Position numbers and translations under genes: made by a program. This document shows positions 31,090 to 40,195 of a stretch of DNA of 50,646 bases, in pieces. The notes under the pieces are model-generated. The model worked only from the letters and a program-made list of their open reading frames with translations, searched no databases and was not told the DNA's origin. Position 1 is the first letter of the stretch, and every line of letters starts with the position of its first letter. The stretch is from RGIG3009 sp964389495 (GTDB lineage Bacteria > Bacillota > Clostridia > Oscillospirales > Acutalibacteraceae): contig CAYMDU010000002.1 of the NCBI GenBank assembly GCA_964389495.1, positions 1-50,646 on the forward strand. Reading direction: 5' to 3'.

Positions 31090-32334
31090 ATGGAACGATT
31101 TAACAGCGCCAAAGAGCGCTACGAACAATGGGGCATCGATGTGGAAGCGGCCTTAGCACAAGCAGCCGCTACGCCCATCAGCATTCATTGCTGGCAAGGC
31201 GACGATGTTGTGGGATTTGACAACCCCGCCGGCGGTGCCGGCAACGGCATTCAAGCCACCGGCAACCACCCTGGCCGAGCACGCAATTTTGAAGAATTAA
31301 AAGCCGATTTGCTGCAAGCCCTTTCGTTGATCCCCGGAAAAAAACGTTTGAATTTACATGCATGTTATGCGGTGTTCGCACCGAACGAGTGGGTTGACCG
31401 CGACCGATTGGAATACCGCCATTTTGCCCCGTGGGTGGACTTTGCCAAAGAGCAAGGGTTGGGCATTGATTTTAACCCCACGGTTTTCAGTCATCCCCGC
31501 ATCAAAGACGGGCTGAGCCTGTCCTCGCCGGACGAAGCCACCCGCCGCTTTTGGATTGCTCACTGCCTTGCCTGCCGCCGCATTGCACAACGCATCGGTG
31601 AAGAACTGAACGATGTTGTTCTCAACAATGTGTGGATTCCCGACGGCTATAAAGACACCCCCACCGACCGCCTTGGCCCGCGTCTGCGCTTGAAGGCCAG
31701 TTTGGATGAAATTTTTGCCGAACGGCTTCCGCGGGTTATCGACAGCGTGGAAAGCAAAGTGTTTGCCGTGGGAGTGGAAAGCTACACCGTTGGCAGCAAC
31801 GAATTCTACATGAGTTATGCCGCCACCCATCCCGGCGTGTATAACCTGTTGGACAACGGCCACTACCACCCCACCGAGGTGGTCAGCGATAAAATTCCCG
31901 CCCTGTTGCCGTTTTTCGACATCATTCCGTTGCACATCACACGCGGCGTGCGCTGGGATTCCGACCATGTTGTTACATTGGACGACGAACTGAAAGAAAT
32001 TATGAAAGAAATCGTCCGCAACAACGCCTTGGAAAAAGTGCGCATCGGATTGGATTTCTTTGACGCCTCTATCAACCGTGTGGCCGCTTGGGTCATCGGC
32101 ACGCGCAATGCACAAAAAGCCTTGCTTTGGGCTTTGTTGCAACCGCACGACGAATTGCGCCGTTTGCAGGATGCCGGCGATTTCACCCGCCGCTTGATGC
32201 TGTTAGAAGACTGCAAGACGTTGCCGTTTGGCGACATTTGGGAAGAATATTGCCGCCGCAACGCCGTGCCGGCCGACAAGGACTGGTTTTGCCATGTAGC
32301 CGATTATGAAACCCGCGTGTTGCTCCGCCGCTAA
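31090..32334 (+). CDS. rhaA: L-rhamnose isomerase
   Basis: 414 residues, the normal length. It interconverts L-rhamnose and L-rhamnulose using divalent metals. Identifying stretches are ISIHCWQGDDVVGF, GNGIQATGNHPGRA, LHACYAVFAPNEWVDRD, GIDFNPTVFSHP, NNVWIPDGYKD, LLDNGHYHPTEVVSDK and VRWDSDHVV. The kinase, aldolase and transporter genes (rhaB, rhaD) are not adjacent, so it is an orphan. The SD AAGGAGG overlaps the expected short leader. Confidence 0.96.
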   Translation: MERFNSAKERYEQWGIDVEAALAQAAATPISIHCWQGDDVVGFDNPAGGAGNGIQATGNHPGRARNFEELKADLLQALSLIPGKKRLNLHACYAVFAPNEWVDRDRLEYRHFAPWVDFAKEQGLGIDFNPTVFSHPRIKDGLSLSSPDEATRRFWIAHCLACRRIAQRIGEELNDVVLNNVWIPDGYKDTPTDRLGPRLRLKASLDEIFAERLPRVIDSVESKVFAVGVESYTVGSNEFYMSYAATHPGVYNLLDNGHYHPTEVVSDKIPALLPFFDIIPLHITRGVRWDSDHVVTLDDELKEIMKEIVRNNALEKVRIGLDFFDASINRVAAWVIGTRNAQKALLWALLQPHDELRRLQDAGDFTRRLMLLEDCKTLPFGDIWEEYCRRNAVPADKDWFCHVADYETRVLLRR

Positions 32335-32354
32335 TTCCAACCACCGAAAAAACC

Positions 32355-32390
32355 GACGCCCCCAAAGGATTGCCTTTGGGGGCGTCTTGC
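32355..32390 (+). terminator. Terminator of rhaA
   Basis: A perfect 14-bp stem (32355-32368 with 32373-32386), 4-nt loop, then a short T-containing run. Confidence 0.8.
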
Positions 32391-32400
32391 TTGAAATTTC

Positions 32401-32439
32401 AAAACAGCACCGTGCCCCATGACACGTGACACGGTGCTG
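32401..32439 (-). terminator. Terminator of the acyltransferase gene
   Basis: CAGCACCGTG (32405-32414) pairs with CACGGTGCTG (32430-32439), followed on the minus strand by TTTTG. Confidence 0.7.
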
Positions 32440-32502
32440 CTGCCGATTGAACCGCGATTTCAAGAACCGCTCCGTTTTACTGTGGCGGCAAGGCCGGCCG
32501 AT

Positions 32503-33492
32503 TTATTTCGACCGGGAAAGAACCCGCCGTTTTTCAAAGAAGCAACGCGCTACGGTGTCGGAAATGACTTTCAGAGCAACCGCTGACAACAGAATGGCCA
32601 CCAGCACCATTACCCAATTAACAACCGTGCAGCGTGTGACTGCCATCAGTGAAAACGGACTTAGTATGAACAGCTGATGCACCAAATAGATGTAGTAGGA
32701 ATACTTGTCGGACAGCGTGAACAACCGGGTTTCCCGCAAATTTTTAAAGAGCAACCGATACAGGAAAAACAAAGCCACTGCCAGCAAATCGTGCGCGTAT
32801 GCCTCGAACAAATCGAAACGGGGGAAGGTGTCGTGCAACACATATTTGCAGTAAATGCGGATTCCGTTGAAAAGCAGGCACAGGACAAACAATACCGTCG
32901 CGGTCCATGCCAACCTCTTTTGAGAACAGTCTTTCAAATAGAAAAACAGGAAGTACCCGGCTATGTAGCAAGCAATTCTCGGAAATTGAAAATACAACCG
33001 GTAGGTCAGCCATACAAGTTGCCCCAAACACAGCAGGCCGACAACCGCCGCCAGAAACCACATCGGTTTTAATTTTTCCAGCTTTTTGGCAATCAAATGC
33101 AAATACGGCGTGATCAAATAGCAGAACAGAATGTAGCTGATAAACCACAAATGGCCAATGCCTTTGACCGTGCCGCTGCACAGAACGGCCTTAACGGCAA
33201 TGGACGGTGTGAGAGCTTCTTGGGCAAACAGCGCATACAGCACCATCACCGGCAGTAAAAAACAAAAATAGGGAATCAGTATCTTTTTGAAATTCCTGGT
33301 GATGAAATCAATCGACACCACATTCTCTTTGCGACCGTACAAAAAGCCGCTCACCAAAAAGAACACTTGGACACCGACATTAAACCACCATGCCAATTCG
33401 TTGTCGTAGTATTGAAGGGAATGGCAGGCAACAATAAAAATCATGGCTGTCATTCTCAAAAAACTGATGGAATAGTCTTTTCCCTTGCTCAA
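32503..33492 (-). CDS. Acyltransferase-3 family membrane protein
   Basis: 329 residues from TTG 33492 (GTG codons at 33495 and 33501 are alternatives; SD GAGGTGA). About ten membrane helices run through the protein. The N-terminus SFLRMTAMIFIVACHSLQYY carries the family's His, then FFLVSGFLYGRK and HLWFISYILFCYLITPYLHL. Such enzymes O-acetylate peptidoglycan, teichoic acids or polysaccharides. The base composition is AT-richer than the flanking genes, hinting at a different origin. It is on the same strand as ribF and may share its transcript. Confidence 0.88.
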   Translation of the reverse strand: MSKGKDYSISFLRMTAMIFIVACHSLQYYDNELAWWFNVGVQVFFLVSGFLYGRKENVVSIDFITRNFKKILIPYFCFLLPVMVLYALFAQEALTPSIAVKAVLCSGTVKGIGHLWFISYILFCYLITPYLHLIAKKLEKLKPMWFLAAVVGLLCLGQLVWLTYRLYFQFPRIACYIAGYFLFFYLKDCSQKRLAWTATVLFVLCLLFNGIRIYCKYVLHDTFPRFDLFEAYAHDLLAVALFFLYRLLFKNLRETRLFTLSDKYSYYIYLVHQLFILSPFSLMAVTRCTVVNWVMVLVAILLSAVALKVISDTVARCFFEKRRVLSRSK

Positions 33493-33590
33493 CACTTTCA
33501 CCTCATCTTGCCGCTTCGCCGCGTGGCAAAGCGGGTTTTGTATTGTTTTTCCGGGTGCCGCTCTCTGTTTTGGCCAAAAAGGCATTGGCA

Positions 33591-35171
33591 CTAATTTTTC
33601 TCTAACCGTTCCAACAGGTCGGGCAACGCCGCAATGTGCCATGCTCCTTTGGGGCATTGGCAGCGCCCGAACATATCCGCATACACAAATCGCATGCCGG
33701 CGCTTTCGGCACCCACTTGGTCGTTTGGCGGATAATCGCCCACATACACGCAATTTTTCGGCGCCACGCACAACCGCCGAGCGACACGAAGGAACAACTC
33801 TGCCTCCGGCTTGTGCGTTCCTTCGGTTCCGCTCACCGCCACCGCATCCAACAGCGGACGAATTTTCACCGCATCCAGTTTGAGATGCTGCTGCATGGCG
33901 TTGCCGTTGGTGATAACACCCAACTTATACCCCCGCCGTTTCAGCTCTTTCAGCACCGGTACCGTTTCTTTAAACAACACACTGTGAAACGGAAACCGCT
34001 GCCGAAACTCCCGCTTGAGTTCTTCGGGCGAAACGCCCCACGCCCACTGCGCACACACTTCTTCGAAATAGGCCGTGTAGTCCACATAGCCGTTGTTGTT
34101 TTTTTGAAGCATCCAAGCGGCGCGGTTGGCACATTCCTTGGGAGAAAGTTGCGGGAAATGCCGTTCCAACAATTCCCGTGCCACACCGAGAAATGCCTGC
34201 GGCCGGTGCTGCAAGGTGTCGTCGAAATCGAACAAAACCGCCTGCGTTTCCTCGCTGCCGTTGAGCAATCGCACGGCTGTGCGCGCGTCTTCGGCTATTT
34301 GTTGCCGAAGCAACTCCACACCGGGAAACTGACATTCGGGGCGCAAAAAGCGGATGAGTTGCACCTGCACGGCCGCACCGTATAAATCTCCGGTGTACCC
34401 GCTGATATAGGTTTCTGCCTGCGGCTGCCCGGTGCCCCCCACGGTGGGATGCACGCCGATGTTGGTAACGGCACAGTGCTGCACACCGTCGATATTCACC
34501 AACGACGCATACACACCGCGGCGCGGGCACACATAATCGTTCGGGAACGGCTGATTAACGGTGGGATACCCCCAACCGCTGCCCACATGATTGCCGGCCT
34601 TCACCGGGAAAGCAACGGTATAGGGCCTGCCCAACAGTGCCATGGCCCGTTCCGGCTTTCCGCCTTCCAAAGCGCGCCGCACCGCCGTGGAGCTAATCGG
34701 CTCGCCCGCATTTTCCACCGTGGGAACAATGTTCACTTGAATGCCCAGCGGCTCACACAGCCGGCACAAATCAGCTGCCGTACCCGCGCCTTGCCGACCA
34801 AAGCGAAAATTGCTGCCGCAACACACGGTTTCCGCATGCAGTTCGGTGTGCACTATCCGGTGCACAAATTCTTCCGGTGACAAATTCCTCAGCGTTTCAA
34901 ACGGTACACTCAGCCATTCGTCCACGCCCAAAGTGAGGGCTTGTTCTTTTTCCAATTCGCTTGTGAGCAAGCGGCCACCGGGCTTCGGCACACCGACCAG
35001 GGACAGCACGGTTACCAGCGGCATCGGTTGTGCGGCCGACCGCGGTTGCACATTGCGTGCGCCGGCAATCACGGCCCGATGGCCCAGGTGCAATCCGTCG
35101 AACACGCCAAGTGCCACCGAACGCACCGCTGTTGCCAACGGTTCTCCCGGTGCCCATGTGCGATACTGCAT
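33591..35171 (-). CDS. ribF: RibF riboflavin kinase/FAD synthetase fused to a HAD phosphatase
   Basis: 526 residues from ATG 35171 (SD AAGGAGAG). Residues 1 to about 300 are a complete RibF: the adenylyltransferase motif GVFDGLHLGH at 22-31, ISSTAVRRAL, the flavokinase GWGYPTVN, and the usual C-terminal helix QQIAEDARTAVRLL. After a linker of only a few residues a full HAD hydrolase follows (about 308-526) with FDFDDT, VITNGN, THKPEAELF and YVGDYPPND. Both units look intact. RibF makes FMN and FAD, and the HAD part could dephosphorylate FMN or the ribitylaminouracil precursor; this is inferred from the fusion alone. Confidence 0.93.
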   Translation of the reverse strand: MQYRTWAPGEPLATAVRSVALGVFDGLHLGHRAVIAGARNVQPRSAAQPMPLVTVLSLVGVPKPGGRLLTSELEKEQALTLGVDEWLSVPFETLRNLSPEEFVHRIVHTELHAETVCCGSNFRFGRQGAGTAADLCRLCEPLGIQVNIVPTVENAGEPISSTAVRRALEGGKPERAMALLGRPYTVAFPVKAGNHVGSGWGYPTVNQPFPNDYVCPRRGVYASLVNIDGVQHCAVTNIGVHPTVGGTGQPQAETYISGYTGDLYGAAVQVQLIRFLRPECQFPGVELLRQQIAEDARTAVRLLNGSEETQAVLFDFDDTLQHRPQAFLGVARELLERHFPQLSPKECANRAAWMLQKNNNGYVDYTAYFEEVCAQWAWGVSPEELKREFRQRFPFHSVLFKETVPVLKELKRRGYKLGVITNGNAMQQHLKLDAVKIRPLLDAVAVSGTEGTHKPEAELFLRVARRLCVAPKNCVYVGDYPPNDQVGAESAGMRFVYADMFGRCQCPKGAWHIAALPDLLERLEKN

Positions 35172-35208
35172 TGCCGTTCTCTCCTTCCCGCCCTTGCTTT
35201 CTGCCGCT

Positions 35209-35236
35209 ATTGTACCACATTTTTTTGAAAAACAAA
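35209..35236 (-). promoter_or_regulatory. Possible promoter of ribF::HAD
   Basis: On the minus strand TTTGTT, a spacer of about 16 bp and an extended -10 TGGTACAAT (TACAAT at 35214-35209). The -35 is poor. Confidence 0.35.
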
Positions 35237-35319
35237 AGGGGGACATAAAAAAGACACACAAAAAACACAAAGATTGGCTATGATTAAAGGAAAAGATAAG
35301 GAAGAAAGGATGTGTTCCT

Positions 35320-36285
35320 ATGATCGAAGTGCAGAATTTAACCAAGCGATACGGTTCACACTGTGCGGTGAACGATATCAGCTTTCAGGTTGAAGAAGGC
35401 GAGATTTTGGGTTTTTTGGGGCCGAACGGTGCCGGAAAATCCACCACCATGAACATTCTCACCGGCTATCTTTCTGCCACCTCCGGCCAAGTAAAAATCA
35501 ACGGGCACGACATTTTGGAAGAACCAAACGAAGCCAAAGCCAGCATCGGCTATTTGCCCGAACAGCCCCCGCTGTATTTGGACATGACTGTGCGGGAATA
35601 CCTGGATTTTGTATATGACCTGAAAAAGTGCAAAATCAACCGCAAAAAGCACATTGCCGAAATATGCCGCCTGATGCACATTGAAACGGTGTACGACCGG
35701 TTAATCAAAAACCTGTCCAAAGGGTACCGTCAGCGCGTCGGTTTTGCCCAAGCGCTCATCGGCAATCCGCCGGTGCTGGTGCTGGACGAACCCACCGTCG
35801 GCCTTGACCCCAAGCAAATCATTGAAATTCGCACCCTCATCAAAAACTTGGGAAAGCATCACACCGTGATCCTGTCTTCGCACATTCTTTCGGAAATCGA
35901 AGCGGTGTGCGACCGCATTGTGATTATCAGCAACGGTTCCATCGTGGCCGACAACACCGCCGAAAATCTTTCGGCCCAGTTTTCCAACGACCGTCGCCTG
36001 CTGGCGCGTATCGCCGGTGACGAACAGCGGGTATATTCGCTTCTCACCCACTTGCACGGCGTGGCCCGTGTTACCACCTGCGGCGAGCGGGAGCCAGGCG
36101 TGTTTGAATATGCCCTGGAACCGGCCGACGGTGCGGATTTCCGGCGTGCCCTATTCACCATGCTGGCCAAAGAGGGCTTCCCGCTTCTGGGCCTGAAATC
36201 CATGGAAATGACACTGGAAGAAGTCTTTATTTCGCTAACCCGCGAACAAGCGGCTGTGGAAGGAAAAGGAGGGAAACGGTCATGA
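35320..36285 (+). CDS. ABC transporter ATP-binding protein (GldA/CcmA-like)
   Basis: 321 residues. Walker A GPNGAGKST, Q-loop YLPEQPPLYLDM, signature LSKGYRQRVGFAQAL, Walker B VLVLDEPTVGLD and the H-loop SSHILSEIE are complete. A roughly 90-residue C-terminal extension follows, typical of gliding-type (GldA) ABC proteins. It is the first gene of a four-gene operon with the permease (4-bp overlap), a GldG-like and a DUF4340 protein. The substrate is unknown. Confidence 0.93.
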   Translation: MIEVQNLTKRYGSHCAVNDISFQVEEGEILGFLGPNGAGKSTTMNILTGYLSATSGQVKINGHDILEEPNEAKASIGYLPEQPPLYLDMTVREYLDFVYDLKKCKINRKKHIAEICRLMHIETVYDRLIKNLSKGYRQRVGFAQALIGNPPVLVLDEPTVGLDPKQIIEIRTLIKNLGKHHTVILSSHILSEIEAVCDRIVIISNGSIVADNTAENLSAQFSNDRRLLARIAGDEQRVYSLLTHLHGVARVTTCGEREPGVFEYALEPADGADFRRALFTMLAKEGFPLLGLKSMEMTLEEVFISLTREQAAVEGKGGKRS

Positions 36286-36992
36286 GTGCGGTATTCAAAC
36301 GCGAATTTAAAACCTATTTCACTTCCCCCATCGGCTATTGCGTACTCGCCATCATGTTTGCGCTAACCGGTTTTTATTTTGTTGCCTACAATATCACCTA
36401 TGGCTCGCCCGATGTTTCTGTTATTTTTCAATATCTGCAAACCTACTTGCTCATTTTGGTACTTCCCATTCTCACCATGCGCCTGATGAGCGACGACAAA
36501 CGGCAAAAAACCGACCAGGTGCTTTTCACGGCGCCGGTTAGTCTGCCGGGTATTATCGTGGGCAAGTACTTGGCAGCGCTGCTGTTGTTTGCCATTGGCT
36601 GTTCCATGACATTGGTGTGTGCCGTTATCATTGCTTTCCAAACCACCCCGGATTGGATGGTGGTTATCGGCAACTATGTGGGAACACTGTTGCTCGGCGG
36701 CATGGTTATCGCCATTGGATTGCTGATTTCCTGCCTGACAGAAAGCCAGTTTATTGCCGCACTCGGCACATTTTTGGCTTCGCTGCTGTTGCTGATGTTG
36801 GATCAGTTAAAATCCTTGTTTTCAGGCAGCACCCTGGTGGTCGCTGTGGTGAACTTTTTGTCCGTTAACCAACGGTATTCCAGCTTTTCTGCGGGAACCA
36901 TTCAATACGACGATATCTTCTTCTTTTTGTCGATGCAAGCGCTGTTTCTGTTTATTACCGTGCGGCTGCTGGATCGCAAAAGATGGAATTGA
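36282..36992 (+). CDS. ABC-2 type permease (GldF-like)
   Basis: 236 residues with about six membrane helices. The start MSAVFKREFKTYFTSPIGYC and the segment RLMSDDKRQKTDQVLFTAPV are typical of GldF/ABC-2 permeases, where this cytoplasmic loop couples to the ATPase. Its start codon overlaps the ATPase stop by 4 bp. Confidence 0.9.
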   Translation: MSAVFKREFKTYFTSPIGYCVLAIMFALTGFYFVAYNITYGSPDVSVIFQYLQTYLLILVLPILTMRLMSDDKRQKTDQVLFTAPVSLPGIIVGKYLAALLLFAIGCSMTLVCAVIIAFQTTPDWMVVIGNYVGTLLLGGMVIAIGLLISCLTESQFIAALGTFLASLLLLMLDQLKSLFSGSTLVVAVVNFLSVNQRYSSFSAGTIQYDDIFFFLSMQALFLFITVRLLDRKRWN

Positions 36993-37007
36993 GAGGAGGG
37001 CGCCATC

Positions 37008-38618
37008 ATGAACAAAAAGAATCGCAAAAAAGAAGCCGTAGAAAACGCGGCGGTTTCTCAGCCGGAGTCGCCCGCAACCACAGATACCAAAGCAACCCAA
37101 ACGCCCCCGTCTGCCACACGCCGTTTCCGCTGGCGCACCAACCGTAAATTTCGCTTGGGAGCAACTGCAACGGCGTTCACCGTTATTGTTGTGGCCGCGG
37201 TGATGGTGCTGAATGTGATTGTCAGCGTCTTGCACGACCGCTTCCCCCTCATTTGGGACTTAACCGCCGACAACACCTACACGCTGTCCGACGAAAGTCG
37301 CGAAGTGGCCGGCAATGTCAAACAGGATGTGGAAATTCTGGTGTTCTTGGAAGAAAGCTATTTTTCCGCCCCGTCAACCGGCTCGGAAGAATTTGACACC
37401 ATTTTGCACCAGTGGTATCTGTTTGCCAAAGAATACAATGCGTTGAGCGGCGGAAAGGTCACCACGCAATATTTGGATATGGAGGCCGACCCCACCCTGG
37501 CCACCACCTACAAAGAATACGATATTTCGTCCGGCAGCATTCTGTTCCGTTCCGGCGAACAATACCGTGTTATTTCGTTGGACGATTTGTATTCCGAAGA
37601 ATACGACAGTTCCAGCTACACCACCACCTATTCTTCCCTGGTTGAACAAAAACTGGCTTCGGTTGTGAACGCACTTTGCGGCGGCAAAACCGTCACTCTC
37701 ACTTTCCTAACCGGCCACGGTGAAAACGAAAGTCTCATCAGCATTATGGCGGATTTGTACGAACAAAACGGCTACATGACCACCACCCTGAATTTGGCCA
37801 CGGCATCCACGGTGGATGACACCACGGGCGCCATGGTGATTGCCGGCCCCACCACTGATTTTTCGCTGGAAGAAATCAACCGTTTGCGCACTTGGCTGAA
37901 CAACGACGATCAGCTGGATCGCGATTTGTTTGTTCTGTGCAACTACTTGGGTGAATGTCCCAATTTGTATGATTTTCTGGAAAGCGACTACGGTATCACC
38001 GTCACCGATAATATGCTGGTGGAAACCGATACCGACAAGTATCTGATGATGTATTCCGACGGCACCTATGCTCCCATCACCTCCATTTCCGATACGGATT
38101 TAACCGGTGAGATTGCCGACAAAAACATCATTATGCCCTACACACTGCAACTGCTCACTTCCCACGGCACCGACAGCTCGGCAGAATATGTCACCAACTA
38201 TTCCATGGTAACTTTTGATGAAAGCACCGAACTGATTCCGCAAGACTCGTTGGCAGAAGGCAAGGAAACCGTGCAAAACAAAGCCGACAGCTACCCGATC
38301 ATCGGCATGGCCTATGCCAAGGAAACCCACCAAGTGGACGACCACATCGGCGAAACCAATGTTATTGTGAGCGGCAGCTATATGTTCCCGGGCTATGCTT
38401 CCCTGACACAGTATGCCAACGAAAAAATGATGCTGGAACCGATTCGCACGCTGTGCAGCTTGGGCGACACCGTGGTGATTTCCGGCACCAGTTTGGCCAC
38501 ACCCACTCTGTCCTATTCGGCCGCAGAAGCACAGGGAATTGAAATTGTGATGATTTTGGTGCCGGTGGCCTTGATTATTGTTTGCCTGTTTGTCTTTTTC
38601 AGGAGGAGGCACTTATGA
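37008..38618 (+). CDS. GldG-family ABC-associated protein
   Basis: 536 residues. A basic, low-complexity cytoplasmic N-terminus of about 45 residues is followed by a membrane helix (about 52-73), a large extracytoplasmic GldG/ABC_transp_aux domain (starting DRFPLIWDLTADNTYTLSDE, with LTFLTGHGEN and NYLGECPNLYDFL) and a C-terminal helix (IVMILVPVALIIVCLFVFF) with a basic end. Such proteins act as the periplasmic or wall-side component of GldFG-type ABC systems. It overlaps the DUF4340 gene by 4 bp. Confidence 0.88.
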   Translation: MNKKNRKKEAVENAAVSQPESPATTDTKATQTPPSATRRFRWRTNRKFRLGATATAFTVIVVAAVMVLNVIVSVLHDRFPLIWDLTADNTYTLSDESREVAGNVKQDVEILVFLEESYFSAPSTGSEEFDTILHQWYLFAKEYNALSGGKVTTQYLDMEADPTLATTYKEYDISSGSILFRSGEQYRVISLDDLYSEEYDSSSYTTTYSSLVEQKLASVVNALCGGKTVTLTFLTGHGENESLISIMADLYEQNGYMTTTLNLATASTVDDTTGAMVIAGPTTDFSLEEINRLRTWLNNDDQLDRDLFVLCNYLGECPNLYDFLESDYGITVTDNMLVETDTDKYLMMYSDGTYAPITSISDTDLTGEIADKNIIMPYTLQLLTSHGTDSSAEYVTNYSMVTFDESTELIPQDSLAEGKETVQNKADSYPIIGMAYAKETHQVDDHIGETNVIVSGSYMFPGYASLTQYANEKMMLEPIRTLCSLGDTVVISGTSLATPTLSYSAAEAQGIEIVMILVPVALIIVCLFVFFRRRHL

Positions 38619-40147
38619 GTAAACGCTCACGCACGCTTCTGCTGTCCGCAGTTGCTTTGGCTGTGTTGGGGGCTCTGTTGGCGGTGCTGTTGCTGCTTCC
38701 TTCGGACGACGGCGATACCGACAGCGATACCACCCAAGCACCCGACAGAACCGTGTCGCTGATAAATAAGGCCGACGGTATTACCCTGTCGTCGGTACAG
38801 GTGACCACCCCCGATGAAACATTCACGATTGAACCGGACAGCAACGGCGATTTGGTGGTGCGCGGCTACGAAACCTTGCCGCAATACACATCGGCCTATA
38901 CGCTGTTGCAAGACAATCTGCTGTCGGTAACCGCTTCCCGCCTGATTGCCGACACACCGAAAAACCCGGAAGATTTCGGATTTGACAAAACGCCCCCGGC
39001 CACGGCGCTGAAAGTTGCCTATTCCGACGGCAGCACCTTTGCGTTTGAATTGGGCGATCTTTCGCCCAACGGCGAGGGATACTATCTGCGAAAATCCGAT
39101 TCGGCCGCCATCTATCTGATTGATGCCGATTTCGGCGACACCGTGGCCGCCAAATCCACCAGCTACTTGTCCACAGCGCCGCTGACGGCACCGACCGCCG
39201 AAGAAGATGACGACGAATTGGTGGTGCGCGATGTCACTCTGACCGGCACCGTGCGGCCGCAAACCATCGCCTTTCAAATCTCCGACGAAGTACAAGACGA
39301 CGATACCATGGCCCAGGTACTTTCGGGATTTTATCTCACCAAGCCCTATGTGCGCACCGTTCAAAGCGGTTCGTCTTTGCTGAGTGCTTCGTCGTACTAC
39401 GGTTTTTCCGCCACCGATATTGTGAAGGTCAACCCCACAGCGGCCGACCTGAAAGCCTACGGTATGGATACGCCCTATTCGGCTTGTGAGGTGAGCCTTT
39501 CCATTAAACGAACCACCACCGAAACCAACAAGGATACCGGCGAAGAAACCAGCACCATTTCCTTTTATAACACCTTCCGGTATACCATCAAACTGGGCAA
39601 AGAAACCGAAAGCGGCGAACGCTATGCGGTGGTGTATGACAAGAAAGACCTGATTCCGCTGGTATACACTGTCAGCCCCGATTCGTTGGAATGGGCCACC
39701 ACGCAATATGATGACTTGGCCGACACTCTGTTGTTCTTCACCTACATCGACCAGGTGGATCGCCTGTCGGTTACTCTCAACGGCAAAACCACCGCTTTTG
39801 AATTAACGCACCTTCCCAACGAAGAAGACCGCGATGACCAACTGAAAGTGGTGGCCGACGGCAAGGCCTATAACACCGCCGATTTTCGGACGGTGTATCA
39901 GCAAATGATGAATCTCACCCGCACCGCCTCGCTGGACGAAAAGCCCACCGGCGATCCGGAACTCACCATTGCCATTCAAACGAACACCACCACCGCACAC
40001 AGCGGATGGATTAAGCTGTATGTGCATTCGGCCGGCAAGTATGCCGTTCTGCACGACACCGGTGAAATGTATCTCACCGATGCCAAAGCGGTTTCCAAGT
40101 TCATTGCCACCTATCAAAAATATCTAAACGGCGAAAGTTTGTCCTGA
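38615..40147 (+). CDS. DUF4340 membrane-anchored protein
   Basis: 510 residues from ATG 38615, with SD AGGAGGAGG. One N-terminal helix (LLLSAVALAVLGALLAVLLLL) anchors a long extracytoplasmic domain with internal similarity to DUF4340 (ALKVAYSDGSTFAFELGD, YYLRKSDSAAIYLID, AYGMDTPYSACEV). DUF4340 proteins are regular partners of GldG-type ABC operons. It is the last gene of the four. Confidence 0.88.
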   Translation: MSKRSRTLLLSAVALAVLGALLAVLLLLPSDDGDTDSDTTQAPDRTVSLINKADGITLSSVQVTTPDETFTIEPDSNGDLVVRGYETLPQYTSAYTLLQDNLLSVTASRLIADTPKNPEDFGFDKTPPATALKVAYSDGSTFAFELGDLSPNGEGYYLRKSDSAAIYLIDADFGDTVAAKSTSYLSTAPLTAPTAEEDDDELVVRDVTLTGTVRPQTIAFQISDEVQDDDTMAQVLSGFYLTKPYVRTVQSGSSLLSASSYYGFSATDIVKVNPTAADLKAYGMDTPYSACEVSLSIKRTTTETNKDTGEETSTISFYNTFRYTIKLGKETESGERYAVVYDKKDLIPLVYTVSPDSLEWATTQYDDLADTLLFFTYIDQVDRLSVTLNGKTTAFELTHLPNEEDRDDQLKVVADGKAYNTADFRTVYQQMMNLTRTASLDEKPTGDPELTIAIQTNTTTAHSGWIKLYVHSAGKYAVLHDTGEMYLTDAKAVSKFIATYQKYLNGESLS

Positions 40148-40160
40148 TGTTTCAAACCTC

Positions 40161-40194
40161 AACCGGCCGGCGCACCGCGGTGCGCCGGCCGGTT
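40161..40194. terminator. 34-nt perfect palindrome between converging genes
   Basis: AACCGGCCGGCGCACCG is followed directly by its reverse complement. It lies between the DUF4340 gene (+) and the PH-domain gene (-), 13 bp after the former. Its ACCGCGGT centre equals that of the palindrome at 20621-20654, which has the same length and the same convergent setting. Confidence 0.65.
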
Positions 40195-40195
40195 G

